DNA of 64,000 nucleotides from Rutidosis leptorrhynchoides (GCF_046630445.1 NC_092341.1:257282001-257346000); one strand, 5' to 3'; counted from the first letter of the stretch, positions 25,415 through 39,800 are shown. Translations and numbers: made by a program. Notes: generated from the sequence alone by a model not told the origin.

Positions 25415-26716
25415 GTATTGTTATTATTATTAACATTATTATCATAATTATTATAATCTTTACAAACTAAAAGACATTTATATAAAAACATATATTTTTA
25501 CATCTATACTAATATTAGGTACTATTTTGTTATAATAAAATATTATTATAATTGTTACAAATAATATATAAATATATTTTTAAGTTAAATTATATATATA
25601 AATATTAATTCTAATACAGTTTAAGCATTTATATATAATAACACATATTATATCTTAATTAAAATACTTTAATAGGAATCTATTATATATAAATATCAAT
25701 TATTAATTTATTTACCAAAATAACATATAAATTATGAATATAAGAAGTATATTAATAATATTAATAGAATCTTGTTAATTGTTGTTATGTATTTTAAAAT
25801 ATATAACTGGTATAGGTTCGTGAATTCGAGGCCAACCCTGCATTATTCAATGTCGTCATATGTATTTTTACTACAAAATACAGTACTGTGAGTTTATTTG
25901 ATTCCCTTTTACTCTTTACATTTTTGGGACTGAGAATACATGCGCTGCTTTTATAACTGTTTTACAAAATAGACACGAGTAAATGAAACTACATTCTATG
26001 GTTGGATTATTAAATTGAATATGCCCCTTTATAGTCTGGTAATCTAAGAATTAGGGAACAGACACCCTAATTGACGTGAATCCTAAAGATAGATCTATCG
26101 GGCCCAACAAGCCCCATCCAAAGTACCGGATGCTTTAGTACTTCGAAATTTATATCATGTCCGAAGGAGGATCCCAGAATGATAGGGATATTCTTATATA
26201 TATATTGTGAATGTCGGTTACCAGGTGTTCAATCCATATGAATGATATTTTTGTCTCTATGCATGGGACGTATGTTTATGAGAAATGGAAATATGAAATC
26301 TTGTGGTCTATTAAAATTATGAAATGATTATTTATGTTAAACTAATGAACTCACCAACCTTTTGGTTGACACTTGAAAGCATGTTTATTCTCAGGTACGA
26401 AAGAAATCTTCCGCTGTGCATTTGATTATTTTAAAGATATTACTTGGAGTCATTCATGACATATTTCAAAAGACGTTGCATTCGAGTCGTTGAGTTTACC
26501 AAGATCATTATTTAGTCAATTATAGTTGAATATATTATGAAATGGTATGCATGTCTGTCAACTTCAGATGTAATGAAGGATTGTCTTTTCAAAACGAATG
26601 CAATGTTTGTAAAATGTATCATATAGAGGTCAAGTACCTCGCGATGTAATCAATTGTTGTGAATCGTTTATAATCGATATGGACTTCGTCCGGATGGATT
26701 AGGACGGGTCCTTTCA
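22869..26716 (+). repeat. Element A 3' LTR
   Basis: It is 3848 bp, intact, TGTGACGACCC...GGGTCCTTTCA, followed by TSD TTAAC. It contains a TA run (about 23035..23116), GAT-rich DNA, the SINE-like head (A box 25194..25205, B box 25240..25250) and a TTA run (25301..25412). Confidence 0.95.
25194..25300 (+). repeat. tRNA-derived SINE-like head in A 3' LTR
   Basis: This is the same A box and B box pair as at 3758..3860 with identical spacing, again directly followed by a TTA run. Both boxes are unchanged between the LTRs. Confidence 0.7.
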
Positions 26717-26941
26717 TTAACTATATATATATAACCATATATATGTCATCGTATAGTTTTTACAAGTTTTAACGTTCGTGAATCACCGGTCAACTTGGGT
26801 GGTCAATTGTCTATATGAAACCTATTTCAATTAATCAAGTCTTAACAAGTTTGATTGCTTAATATGTTGGAAACACTTAATCATTTAAATAACAATTTCA
26901 TTTAATATATATATAAACATGGAAAAGTTCGGGTCACTACA
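26717..26941 (-). mobile_element. Element C, LTR fragment (right end)
   Basis: After the duplicated TTAAC it continues the LTR left at 1443 and ends ...GGGTCACTACA at 26941, as in B and G. The next bases, TCTAA, would be the right-hand target duplication; the left one is outside the window. Confidence 0.85.
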
Positions 26942-29743
26942 TCTAAATGATGAGTTTGACTTCATCGCAGTACCAGAGTACACCAGTAAAATGTTTCACT
27001 TACCCATTAACCCTCTTGAGGTTGATTTAACACTAGCTATGTTGGTGTGGCTTGGAGTCAACAATCAACCAGCAGATAATGTTGGGTCATCTTCCTCAGA
27101 GGATTGACAACCTGAATCTGGGGAGGATGAAAGTTCAAAATCTGATTCATCAAGCTCTGACCTGTTCACAGACTCTGGGTCTTCTCCTAGTCCTAGTTAA
27201 GCGGCTCATTCATTTGTACCAGAAGTTGAACACTCAACCAATGATGCAGATTCGACAGCACCCTCCATTACAAGTGATCAAAGTGTTTCTTCTACAACAC
27301 CTTCAGGTAACTAACTTGCAGACTGAGGATATGAGTGAGGTACAACCACCAAACTCTAACCCATCCTCACCCACTGCTACCGAAGAACTAAATCTTTCCT
27401 CACACAACCTTATGACTTCACAAGGTCATACAGAAAATACCACCATACTTGAAACCATAGATGAACTAGCATCTGTAGACTCTCAACCAAATCTGTCTAC
27501 TAGGTTAGATGCTAAAATCAATGCTTCTTCATCTCTGCTAGGGACTGATGAAGTTATTGGTCAAACCCAGCCTTCACCTATTAGAATAGTTAACCTAGAT
27601 TCCCACATTACTGACACTGAGAAAACCCACTCAGGTGCTCAAATTGCAGAGGTCCCAATCCTGGACTCATCAAACCAATCCATAGCTCTACCAAATTCAC
27701 CTAAACCCACTACTACCTCAGATGCAAATCTGACTCACTCATCTCCCACAAATGACTCCTTACACATTCTAGCACGAGCTGCCAAAGCTAATCTCATGTC
27801 ATAGGGTGAGGTACAGGCTCCAAAACCTTCTGTGTTTCATGATCCCAGTCCTTCTCAATAGGAGGAAGGTGAGAACACACAAGCAACACAATCACCCAAT
27901 GCTGATGTTCCACCCCAACCTGAGGCACTGGTCAACCTGGTTGGTATGTTTAATACTTTGACCAAATGGACCACACAGTTTGATGACAAGTTAAAAAGTG
28001 TGCAGGATGAGTTTAATAACTTGAATAATAATTTGGCAACCAGAAATGAGCTGGAGGAGGTAAGGAGGTTGGTTGGGAATTTGACAGGTGTGGTGATGCA
28101 GGTACAGAAAGATCATGCAACTACTTCATGTTTTAACAATGTTATTTTACAGACTATCAATAGAAGGTTAGATTCAATGGAGATAGCTTTTAGTGAGGTG
28201 GACAGTCTTAGATCAGAAGTTGCTGGTTTATCTACAGAGCTTGGTACAATTAAGGATTTGTCAGAAATGGTATGTGATCATATTACTCACATTGATCCTC
28301 CACCAATGTCTGATGAAGAACTGGATGATGTCAAAAAGGGGGAGAACAAGAGGAAAATGGATGAAATTGATGCTTTTATTGCAAAGCATCCAGGTACAAG
28401 GGTTAAATTTGTTGATGATGGCGCAGGTAACTGGATTCATTGGATAGTAGGAGTTGGAGGTTATACAAGGGTTGATAAGGATTCAAAGGTTGAGGAGGAT
28501 TCTAAGGCTACAGAGAAGTCAAATGCTGAAGGTGAAGGTGATTCAAAGGTTGAGAGGGAGGATAAATCTGAACAACAGCAACAGCAGTCTAAACCAGAAG
28601 TCACTAAATTGTACTCAAGAAAGAAAGTTATTCCAAAAAGGAAAAAGAAGGATGAAGGGTGCAAGCCAAGTGTTATTAGCATTGAGTTTGATGATGATAT
28701 TGATGATGATATGATATCTGTTTTATCTATGAACAGGTCTAAAGGAGAAGGGCTAGAGTAGAAAAAGAGAGAAGAATCTATGAAACAAAGCTCAAATTTA
28801 AATGTGCAAAGGAGTGAGAAGGTGCTGGTAAAAGAAAGATGAGTCCTGCAGAAGAAGCTGTTGATGAGTTAATCAGAAAAACTGCTGCTGCAGAAGGAAT
28901 GTCTGTTGAAAGTTATTTGCAGATGATAAAGGAACAAGAGTCAAGGTCTAAAGCTGAGAAATTTGTGTTAAAAAGATTAGAAGAAGAAAGAGAAATGGCT
29001 GAGAAATTGAATGATAGATTTTCATATAGAGGTTTTGAAGATAATAAAATTGTTGATTGTATTTTAAAAAGAAATGATGATGGAATTGTTAGTATTGAGT
29101 TGATCTTGGATGATAAAACCAAAAGGATAATCAGTTTGGATCAGATATTCATTTTAGGTTTCTTTGAGTGGAAAGCTATTGCAAGGTGTATTAGAAGAAT
29201 GCAGGAATGGGATTTGAAACCAGAAGTTCTTAGACAAATTCATATGTTAGTTCATGTTTCATATGAACTAGGTATGATAGCAGAAGAAGAATATAAAGGA
29301 TACTGCAGAGTTCATACAGAGGAAGAAAGATAAAAAATTGATGGGGTAAATCTGATTTTTGAAAATGAGAAGTATTCAATGTTTCAGGTTCCAAGTCAAG
29401 TGAAGTTTGAAAATAATGTTTATGTGTCTGATCCTGAAGGGCTTATGTATAGAGACAGAAGAAATACTGAATGTTTTATGAAATTTAATAAGTTTAAAGA
29501 TACATAGCAAAGCCATCTGATTGCACTTCTTAAGAAGTGTGAATCTAAACAGAGTTTACCATTCAGAAGAAAGTTGGTGGACTTTCTGTTTCTAAATTTG
29601 ACTGAGATTGAAAATAATTCAAATCTGAGGTTCATGGGTGATGTTAAGGATGAGCATGAAAAACTTCAGAAGAAAAGAGCACCAAGTGAATCTTCAAGTC
29701 AAAGAAAGGGTGGAGGAAAGAAAAGAACAACTGTATGGTTCTA
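26942..29743 (+). pseudogene. Degenerate env-like ORF of a copia element (likely SIRE/Maximus type)
   Basis: A single decayed coding region can be followed through several frames. It opens mid-protein at LNDEFDFIAVPEY, runs into a Ser/Thr/Pro-rich part, then a coiled-coil-rich part at 27946..28761 (271 codons, Glu/Lys-rich) and a 164-codon part at 28839..29333 (MSPAEEAVDELIRK), and ends near TTVWF at 29743. Stops include 27105, 27198, 27312, 27802 and 28759. It lies between where pol should be and the polypurine tract, the position of the env-like ORF in SIRE-type elements. I recognise no membrane fusion or enzymatic motif; no protein from it is expected. Its 5' part was cut off by element C. 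Confidence 0.6.
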
Positions 29744-29825
29744 AGCATTTGAGTCTGTAAGTTTGTTTATGTATTCACAGACTAGTTAAAGTTTATATTT
29801 TTGTTTATATGTTTTGACATCATCA

Positions 29826-29838
29826 GATAGGGGGAGAT
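29826..29838 (+). promoter_or_regulatory. Copia polypurine tract
   Basis: GATAGGGGGAGAT lies directly before the LTR start TGTTAGG, the usual junction in SIRE-type copia elements. Confidence 0.8.
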
Positions 29839-30363
29839 TGTTAGGAATTATGTAAATCTGATGAGTCAAAGGTGTTGAGTCTGTATTATTTGAATCTGAA
29901 AATTTAGAGTCTGTAATATTTAGAGTCTAGAAGATTGAAGAACACAGACTCTGCTCAACAAGATATATAGATTCTATCGGTGCTGAACAGAGTTCAAGAT
30001 CAAATCAAATACGCGTGAAACAAATAAAGATAAGATTGAAGAGATTACATCAAAGCGAATATCCCTGATTTCCGAGAGAAGATAATTGAAGAGATTTGAA
30101 TTATATTGTTACCTTATATTTTACTATGGTTGTTTAGGAATTGATTCGATAAGATTTGAGTAGCTTATTTCTCAAATCTATAAATAGGGAACATGTAATT
30201 CATTCCAATTCGTCAATTTCAATAACAATTTTCTTCTCTATTGTTTCATTCTCTTTGTGGTAATTTATTTGAAAAAGCTCAATTGATTCCGTACTTTATA
30301 ACCTAGTTGTTATTCTGTTTAATTGATCTTATAAACGTTCTAGGTTGTTGATTGTGGACCAAC
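29839..30363 (+). repeat. 3' LTR of the copia element
   Basis: It starts TGTTAGGAATTATG and probably ends GTGGACCAACA, a near inverted repeat of the start. It holds a TATA-like CTATAAATAG at 30178..30187. The left LTR is outside the window, so the right end and target duplication cannot be confirmed; 525 bp is my best estimate. Confidence 0.6.
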
Positions 30364-30922
30364 ACTTTCAAAAAAAAAAAGTGTAAGTGCTCGTACTTAG
30401 TGTGGTTGTTGACGTTTTGTCTGACTTGTTAGTTTTGGGGCTTGTCTCTAAGTTGTTTTGCTTCATTGTAACATTCTTTTTTGATATATTTCCTTACGCA
30501 TATACCTTTACCAAAAAATAGGTTCTAAACACGTTGACAACCGATTTTAGCATGTTTAACTTTGAATTGTATCATCTTTATCGAATCAAATTGTAATTAA
30601 AAAGTTAACAATAATGTTTTTGAGTAAACAAACTAAGCGGAAAAACTTTTTTATGTTCAAATTATTTGAAAAGGACAAATAATATTTTACACAGATTTAT
30701 TTGAAAGGGTTTTGTGTATATTCCAAATATTTATTATTGCATAAAGCACTCCCAATTTACTTCTTAACCGTACCACATTCACTCCTAGTACAGTTTGTAG
30801 TTATACTAGTTTTTTCATGATTGACATAATGACTACAAAATCTCGTGAATTAAATTTACCTTATAAAATCAACCTACTGCCTATCACAAGATCCAATAAT
30901 AGTATCATACACTATATCCAAA
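30364..30922 (+). promoter_or_regulatory. Upstream region of the Ole e 1-type gene
   Basis: This is unique-looking AT-rich DNA between the copia LTR and the gene. A TATA-like TTATAAAA lies at 30861..30868, 55 bp before the ATG, which fits a short 5' UTR. No other feature is seen. Confidence 0.5.
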
Positions 30923-32710
30923 ATGTCCTATTGGGTTCCATTGCTTGTGCTGTTCCTCTGTTTCTCCTTCAATGATATTTCCGATGCCAGACATCGGAAA
31001 CAATCGGCCGTTATTGTTGGAACAGTCTATTGTGACACTTGCTTTCGCCGAGAAGTATCCAAATCCCCCCACCACTTTATCTCAGGTTCTTGCAGTAACT
31101 TTTGATTTTATTTTTTTTTTCAATTGAGAAGCATGTGGTATCATAAAACATGGTTTACAATATTTACGTTTGATTATACTGTATGTCATGTTTAGATCGT
31201 TACACGGTTTTCATGTGACCACTGACCAAGTAACACCTTATTTTCACACTTTCCATAATTAGTATGTACTATTAGTAAATTTTCAAATGAACCGGAAGTC
31301 TTGCTATATTTACTCAAGGTATTTTATTAAATTAAATTAAATATGTATGTATTTATAAATAAGATTTTTCTAACCATAGCACGATCATAAGCTAGTAGTT
31401 ACAATGAAAAAAATTATGGGAATGCTAGTGATAGCTCTTAAAGCAATGGTTAAGACTTCCTAATTTAAGTTAATTCCAAAATTTACACACATAACTTCCA
31501 TGAATAAACATTTATAACTTATTTATAAAAGGAAATGTGATTATTGAAAAGGAATAATAATACTTCACCATTAATTCATGTTAGTTTGCTAATGTAATTA
31601 TATAAAGTTTAACCAATTCTTAGGTCAATGACTATGGTTAGCAATGTCCAAAGAAGTAGTATACAATTTTCTGCAATTCAAAAATTATTAACTAATTGTT
31701 CTGTACCATATTTTTATGCTCGTTAAAATGACGATGTTTAGAAAATTCTTATAAATGATAACTAAAAATCAGTTTAAGAAATAAGTATAGTAAGTATGCA
31801 TTTCTAAAGCTAATTAACTTGTTATTAACTTTATTATTATCCTTTTTATCAACATATAACAAATATTAATATCAATCAATCTTGATTATAATGTTAATGT
31901 TAATAAATTGTTTATGCAGGAGCAATAGTTGCCGTGGAATGCGGTCACAAAGGTCAGAAATTAAGTTTTCGTCAAGAAGTGAAAACGAAAAAAAATGGCA
32001 AGTTTAAAGTGAAAATTCCCTTCTCCATCACCAAAAATATGGAATTGATCAAGAAATGTTCAGTTCAATTAATTCGAAGCAGTGAGCCATATTGCTCAGT
32101 AGCAGCTACAGCCACTTCATCAAACATTCATTTCAAATCAAAAAAGGCGGGAACCCATATTTTTTCAGCCGGGTTCTTTACATTCAAACCCGAATTATGC
32201 AGCCAAAAAGACTTCACCGAAAAAAAAATTCCACCATCACTTCCTGACCCTCCAGCACCATTCTTGCCACCAATTGCTGAAGGACTTTTACCTCCACTTC
32301 CGATACCTGACTTGCCGATTACGCCGTTGGTACCACCGCTACCACGACTTCCTGGAATTCCATTACTTCCACCCATTACCATAAAAAAACCATCACTAAA
32401 ATTCAATAATAAAAATAAATTTTCCGATCAAAAATCATTTGCGTTTCCTCCAAACCCATTTCAACCACCATCGGTACTTCCACCGTTACCATTTCAACCA
32501 TCACCACCGTCATTAATTCCACCACTAGTTCCATCACCAACGCCACCGGCATTGGTTCCACCACTTATACCATCACCACCTCCGGCATCTTTGTTTCCAC
32601 CGTTGCCGGGATTTCCACAAATACCAGGATTGTTTCCATCACCATCGCCCATACCTTTGGTACCTCAATTCCCTCCGGTCCCACCAACATCCGGAAATGA
32701 CATGCCTTGA
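30923..32710 (+). CDS. Pollen Ole e 1 / extensin-type proline-rich protein (two exons)
   Basis: Exon 1 is 30923..31085 and exon 2 is 31920..32710. The intron is 834 bp with GT at 31086 and TTTATGCAG at the acceptor; joining in phase 1 gives SG-AIVAVECG, the expected domain core. The product is 317 residues: a signal peptide (about 1..22, hydrophobic LLVLFLCFSF), an Ole e 1 domain with GTVYCDTCF and six Cys (YC, TC, VEC, KKC, PYC, ELC), then from about residue 140 a long Pro-rich tail with PPLP, PSPP and PPLVP units. Family members are secreted cell-wall proteins. The tail is longer than in the small pollen allergens and resembles proline-rich/extensin-type members. The frame is intact; this is the only ordinary host gene seen. 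Confidence 0.9.
31086..31919 (+). other. Intron of the Ole e 1-type gene
   Basis: AT-rich, GT...AG, phase 1. No repeat or nested gene is recognised in it. Confidence 0.85.
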
Positions 32711-32782
32711 TTATTGTATAGCTTTTGAAGTAGATTATCATCCTTCAACACATATATGGAATATCTTGTTACTTTCTTTATA

Positions 32783-32788
32783 AATAAA
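32783..32788 (+). terminator. Candidate poly(A) signal
   Basis: AATAAA lies 73 bp after the stop codon of the Ole e 1-type gene in AT-rich 3' DNA. The rest of 32711..32990 holds nothing else I can name. Confidence 0.5.
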
Positions 32789-32988
32789 AGAAATATAAAT
32801 ATAAATATATATATATATGATAGTAATGGGTATTATAAGAAATTTTAGCATGAATAAAAATGACGATATGTATCATTTATCTATAATTCAGAATTTAGTT
32901 AGAATTCTTAGGTGCATATTATAAATGTTTTGTGAAAAACTTATATTCATATTTCAATATTGATGAAACATAAAAACGAAGGCATGAC

Positions 32989-34070
<1,082 letters not shown>

Positions 34071-34106
34071 AACCAAGAGAACCAGCGGACTCACCTTCAG
34101 ACTACC

Positions 34107-34345
34107 TTCAATCTGCTTGCAGATGGAGTCAATCTGCGTGCAGATTGAGTCAATCTGCTTGCAGATTGAGTCAATGCAGATTGAGCTTATTTTATATGCA
34201 GATTAATCGAACAGATAGAATCAACATATGACATTCAATCTGTTGCAGGCTGATCTTCAATCTGTATGCAGATTGAACTCAATCTTCGTACAGATTGAAC
34301 CCAATCTGCACACAGATTGAGTTCAATCTGCACAGAGATTGAGTT
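34107..34345. repeat. Array of ~20-bp palindromes in element E
   Basis: About nine variants of CAATCTGC-NN-GCAGATTG are spaced by GAGT-like linkers. Several units are perfect hairpins. The stretch 34346..34785 after it has no feature I can name. Confidence 0.8.
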
Positions 34346-34785
34346 CATCTATCATATTCACATACCATATTGATCTTGCTCATCTTGCATATGCATCAAT
34401 GAACAACTTTTGTGATGATGTTAACTCCAAAACATCATTAAATTCGCAGAAAATCATAATGAACAGGAGGTTCGTTTGAATATGAACATGAAAAATTGAG
34501 AACTCGATTCAATCACTTTCAGGCCTCGATTCCTTTATGAAACTTGTTGTAATTGAACTCATTAACACTCGTCTAACACCTCTTTAGTTTGAAGATCACT
34601 AAATCATTCCAATTTGAATTCTCACTTTTCAATCAAAAACCTTAGATCCGAAAATCCATCATTTAAATGATGTGTTTAATAAAAAAGGAGTGCTCACGAA
34701 GCTCAAATAATCATAGAGAAACTCGAATCTATGAACAATTTGATCCAAGAGTTGCTGTAATGATCCAGAGAACTCGGTCTGTTGA

Positions 34786-36827
34786 TGTAACAACCCAAAT
34801 CAAACCGCGACCAAAATACAAAATAAAATTTTTTTTGCTGTACAGAGAAGTGGCGCGGCGCGCCAGGATGGCCGCGCGGCGCGCCATTCGGGCCTGTCCG
34901 GAAAGTTTCAAAATGCGAGAAAGATCGACTAGTTCCCGACATTTTTAGACCACACGCTTTTAACCACACATTCCAATATGTAAAACTATCACGATTCAAA
35001 CATAAAAAAAAATGTTATACAATCGGGGCCCACTTCGGCCGTTTTACGAGTTTAATACAAAATATGAGTTTTGACCGCCAAAAAGTTTAAGTACCAAACT
35101 ACACTACGAGCATGGCGTTTGGGATTAAACTACCCAAGTCTCGGTCAAACTCCAAGAACTAACACCTCCAAAAAGCGTCCCCTAATCAACAAGCGGGATC
35201 TCTAATCCATGATAATGCCCTTACCCTTGTCCACAACCGAACCTATAAAAATAGTAAACAACGAGAGGGTAAGCAAAGCTTAGTGAATGCAATAATTATA
35301 CGAATACATATATAATTATACCTACTTGCATACACTTACACAAACCGCAAACATGCTAATAAACATAATTAGCTTATCGTCGCAATAACAAGCTATAAAC
35401 CTCCAATACCACAAGCTAGCATAACAACCGCATATAAATATAACTCGAATAATATAATATGCTTACCACACAAATAACCATGGTTAACCAATAGTACAAG
35501 GGAACGGCGCTCGCGAAAACGCCATCGGTGTTCACAACATCCGTTAGGGCACTTAACACCTAGCACCACTAACCCCTAGGGTGGCACCTTAACACCTCGG
35601 CACATCACCCCGAGTGGCATCTTAACACCTCGATGTATCACCCATTAATTTACGGAGTGGTGTCTTAACAACTCGACACTACACTCCTATGTGGCATCTT
35701 AACACCTCGATGCTACACCCGAGTGGCATCTTAACACCTCGATGCTACACTCTTCACGTGAAACATGGTGTCTTAGCACCTCGACACTATACATTTCACG
35801 CTACAACAAATAGATACATTATATACATACGCATATAATTATTTCACTCACCTCAAAGTCTTGTGAAAAGATACCCGAGCTTGCGAAACCTCAAAGTAAC
35901 GTACCTATCACATTATACATATAATCAAATGCAAACTCAAGTCGGTCAACCAAACCCTTTCACCATTCTAAGCCATTTTGACCCAAGGTGCAATTTCAAC
36001 CCATTTGCACCCTTAACCCTAAATTGGGTCAACACACACCAAAACCCTAATCATTCGTCAAGATGGGTTTAAAACACACTTAGGGCACAAGGCTAACTCG
36101 TTTTCATACTTGCTAGGCCGCTTAGGTCATTAAAGACTCATTTGACCCATTTCAAAGTCAACACACCCATTTGGGTCATCCATACCCAATAACACCCATT
36201 TACATATCATTAAAGTGTTCTAGTACTTTAACTAACCAATTAAGTTCATAATCATCAATCTAACACTTGAAAACCCTAGTTAGTCATCTTTGAGTCTTCA
36301 TGACCCAAATTCATCCAAAAACACCCCATTCACCCACAAATGGGTTTTAAGTTCATCATTAACCCTAACTCTAACCCTTTCACAAATTAAACAAGGAAAT
36401 CAAGATTAGAGCATACCACTATGATCAAAACGTAGCTAGAGGAAAGATGAACAACTTTAATACCCGCACTTTGATCTGAAATCGCCTCCTTCTTCCTTGA
36501 TTCAAGCTTTCCCTCACTAAGAATCTCTCTCTCTCTAGAAACTAAATTGGAAGAAGTGAAGTAGATGAAAATGGAGTTATGAGGCTCCCCAAAACTGATC
36601 TAGGGCCTTAAGGTCGGCCCGCAAGTGAATTTACCCAATTGCCCTCAAAATATCTAATTAAAAATAAAGTGAGCTGTTAGCCCGTAATGGCGCGGCGCGC
36701 CATAAGGCCGTGCGGCACGCCAAATGCCCAGTTCAGCTTCTTTTGCCTTTTAATTAAATACAACCTAAACCCCACAACTTGAATAACTTATACACACATA
36801 AGTACAATAAAATATTCGGGTCTTACA
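34786..36827 (-). repeat. Element D 3' LTR
   Basis: 2042 bp. It holds GC-rich GGCGCGCC-containing motifs near both ends (about 34853..34885 and 36689..36721) in otherwise AT-rich DNA, and a tandem array of 30-37 bp units with TTAACACCTCG at about 35540..35795. It is 23 bp longer than the other LTR, mainly because one GC-rich unit is present twice. Confidence 0.95.
35540..35795. repeat. Tandem repeats in D LTR
   Basis: About seven imperfect 30-37 bp units share TGGCATCTTAACACCTCGAT. The copy in the other LTR is about 41590..41845. Confidence 0.85.
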
Positions 36828-36840
36828 ACTCTCCCCCACT
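36828..36840 (-). promoter_or_regulatory. Element D polypurine tract
   Basis: The minus strand reads GTGGGGGAGAGT next to the 3' LTR. Confidence 0.85.
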
Positions 36841-39800
36841 TAGATTGGATCACGTCCTCGTGATCCGCACCAAATACTAGAAGTTAAGCACTCTACCTTG
36901 AACATTTCCGTCTCCAATGCGGAATTACACTTGTAGCAATCACTCATCCGGGTTCTCACTTCGTACACTAACGCATCATAATACAACAACCGTACTTCAC
37001 ACTTCCATTCGGTCAAAATTCTCACCACTCACTCGGAAATACACCGTGAAAACATCATAATATATCTTTCCAAAAGCCATAGCACTCCATCATTTCACGA
37101 TATCGGGTAATCAACCCACGAGACACAATAACTACAACGTTTGCTCTTACGTCGAGTATCCAAACTCGTACCCTACACTCCACAATCGTCCTAAAATTAG
37201 TACAATCCACCGACAATCATTGTCGTCACGCCTATCAATCGTGGAATATTCGGGAATCATCCCGACACTTTTCGAAAATCTCTCGTATCCCTCTATCGGG
37301 AATTTCGCCATACCGTCTCACGTCGCTAACTACCTTCGCAATTAACTCCAAAGTCCAACTTGGGACTTTTTCGAAGACCATCGAAGCTTTCCTTTCCTAA
37401 TTGAGCGACACCCGTTCGCTCATCACATCTACTAGATAGGAACTTTTCCGCATTCTCCGGCGTTGGTCATACTAAATAATCCTTCCAAGGACTCGCTATA
37501 AGATATTCGAACCTCGGTCTTTCAAATCATTTGAGTGTCAACGCTCGCTAAACATCACACTATACCACCATTGTAAATTCGGGTTTCTCACCGGTACCCA
37601 AAATCAAAGCAATCACATCATCGGGGTCAAAAGTTACACTAGTAGGTATAAGGAGGCACCTGACGTTATGTTATCCAACTCCGATTACTAACACCGAGTC
37701 TCCCAGACTCGACCCTTACGGGGTCTACTCCTGATGTCACACGTCACCTAACTACACGCGGTCACACAAATCTAACGAACCTTACGGCTCGACACCCATG
37801 ACTTCCTAGTGGCACCTGCTAGTCACTATCCACCTAGGTCGCATAGCTAGTCTACTTATATTCCATCTCAACACTAAGGAGGCGCTTGGAACACCAAGGC
37901 TTACACCTTTCCAACTTGGTCCTAACCATTAACCCGGTTACCTACATACATAAGGATAGTTAACCACCAAGACTCTACTCGCACACAAACGTGATTAACG
38001 GAAATGCCTCTAGAACAGCACACCGCGTACACCCCCAAAATCATAAAAGAAAAGAGTGGCCGTCAAGAGCGTACAACACTCGCCACACAATCACAAAACC
38101 GCCATTGAAATCGAATCGTCAATTAATCATTAATTCGAAGATTATTCCAATAACTAAATACACACTTGCACGCATTCCGAAACGTGCAATACCCACAACA
38201 TCCGAAGTCTATAATGATCACTTAGAATACGCGAAGTCGTCACGTATTCTTCCAACTTCTCTAGGCAATCATTCTCTAAGAGTCAACATTAATAACCAAA
38301 TTGTCACCCGCAATTTACTAAAGTCCACAATTTCGAGCACAAAGTTTGCTCAATCCCTTATATCGGGAAGAACTTAACCGATCTCGTACCAAGATATCAA
38401 TCCCCTAGCGTACCCTTAAAAAGTACAATGCTAAAAACCACCAAGTCTCAACCTAATGTCAACAACCCAAAAGATGAAGGCCAAGTAAAAACAAATCCTT
38501 ACGGATAACACCTTCCACCTAACAATCCTCTTAGTACGCATACACGGCTAATACGCATCTACCGCAAGTATTTGATCAGAACACGGCTATTGTATCACTA
38601 GTCACACAACATGGTCCTCATGACCGAACCACCGGCGTATACAACCAGTAGTTTTCAATACTAACAATAAGAAGGTTATTCAATACAAAACTCAAGGTGT
38701 ACAAAAACGGCTATCGTGATATATCCGTAGTGCGCAAAAACGGCTATTGCAACACTACCAACAATATGTGAGTGAAACACGGCTACTGTACTATTAATAC
38801 CAATGAAAACCGACTATTACTCACAACCATGTGCACAAAACGGCTATGTGCACAATTCCTATGGGCAATTAAAATCGTAAATATACAAGTAACGGTTCTT
38901 CCCGAGAGCCGCTTGCCATCCATCACAACCAAGGATGGTAACGAAGAGTTAATCCTTCCGGATATCCCTCATCACCTATCACAAGTCAAACGCGGTCAAC
39001 AGAGAGATGACCCCAAATAAACACATATATCTAAATTCCTCGTAGTACACAAAATGTCTATTTTGTAACTACTACCCAAAGTATACGACAATGAGGCATC
39101 GTACCCTTTCTCAAATCCCATTACGCTTCCTCGGTAGGAATATAAATCCTAATAAAGTCGACACAATTTATTTGATGTAACACTACCAACTTCCCAACAT
39201 AGAACCTCGTTCCTAAATCAAATCGTCAAGATTACAAAGTCAAACGATTTCGCCATTTACCGTCGTACACGACCATACTTGGCGTCGGTCCCTCTTCCTG
39301 AATTCTCGAGAGCTCAATTCGATAATAATAAATACTAACGTCTACCGTCACCCGATTGCGCCACTAAAGTGATGACACAATGTCAACATAACACGTATCC
39401 TTTTAGAACGAAATTACCGCTACCCGCAAGGTAGACTTTTCCAACTATCAAATCCTTTCTACCCGTTACCACTACGAAAGCATCAGGTCAACGATACACA
39501 CATGCTCTCAAGGGTTTCACCCACTTCACTACAAACGCGAACACGCGCTCACAACCTAACGCCAAAGCTCGTTCTCATGGCTTAGTGGATTCATTTACCC
39601 TATCACTAAGAAATGCTTGGTTGCACCAAGTCTTACGCCCTCGTCCGTCAATACAAATGTCATCATAGGGTGTTTCCATTAGGAATGTCAAACGCATCAA
39701 TACTACGTATTACCTCTATGCATTCGTCCCCAGGGCGCGTTTCCACGAGTCAACGACTCAGGCGCTACCCTGGTACACTATCATCAAAACCATCAACAAA

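Noticed and set aside
32128-32406. Gly/Ser-rich frame on the minus strand of exon 2
   Set aside because: Shadow of the proline-rich tail codons.
34100-34345. CRISPR-like array
   Set aside because: Units are palindromes with almost no spacer, in plant DNA; this is a tandem hairpin repeat.
37991-38377. 128-codon plus-strand frame in element D
   Set aside because: No recognisable domain, opposite to the element's direction, composition like neighbouring non-coding DNA.
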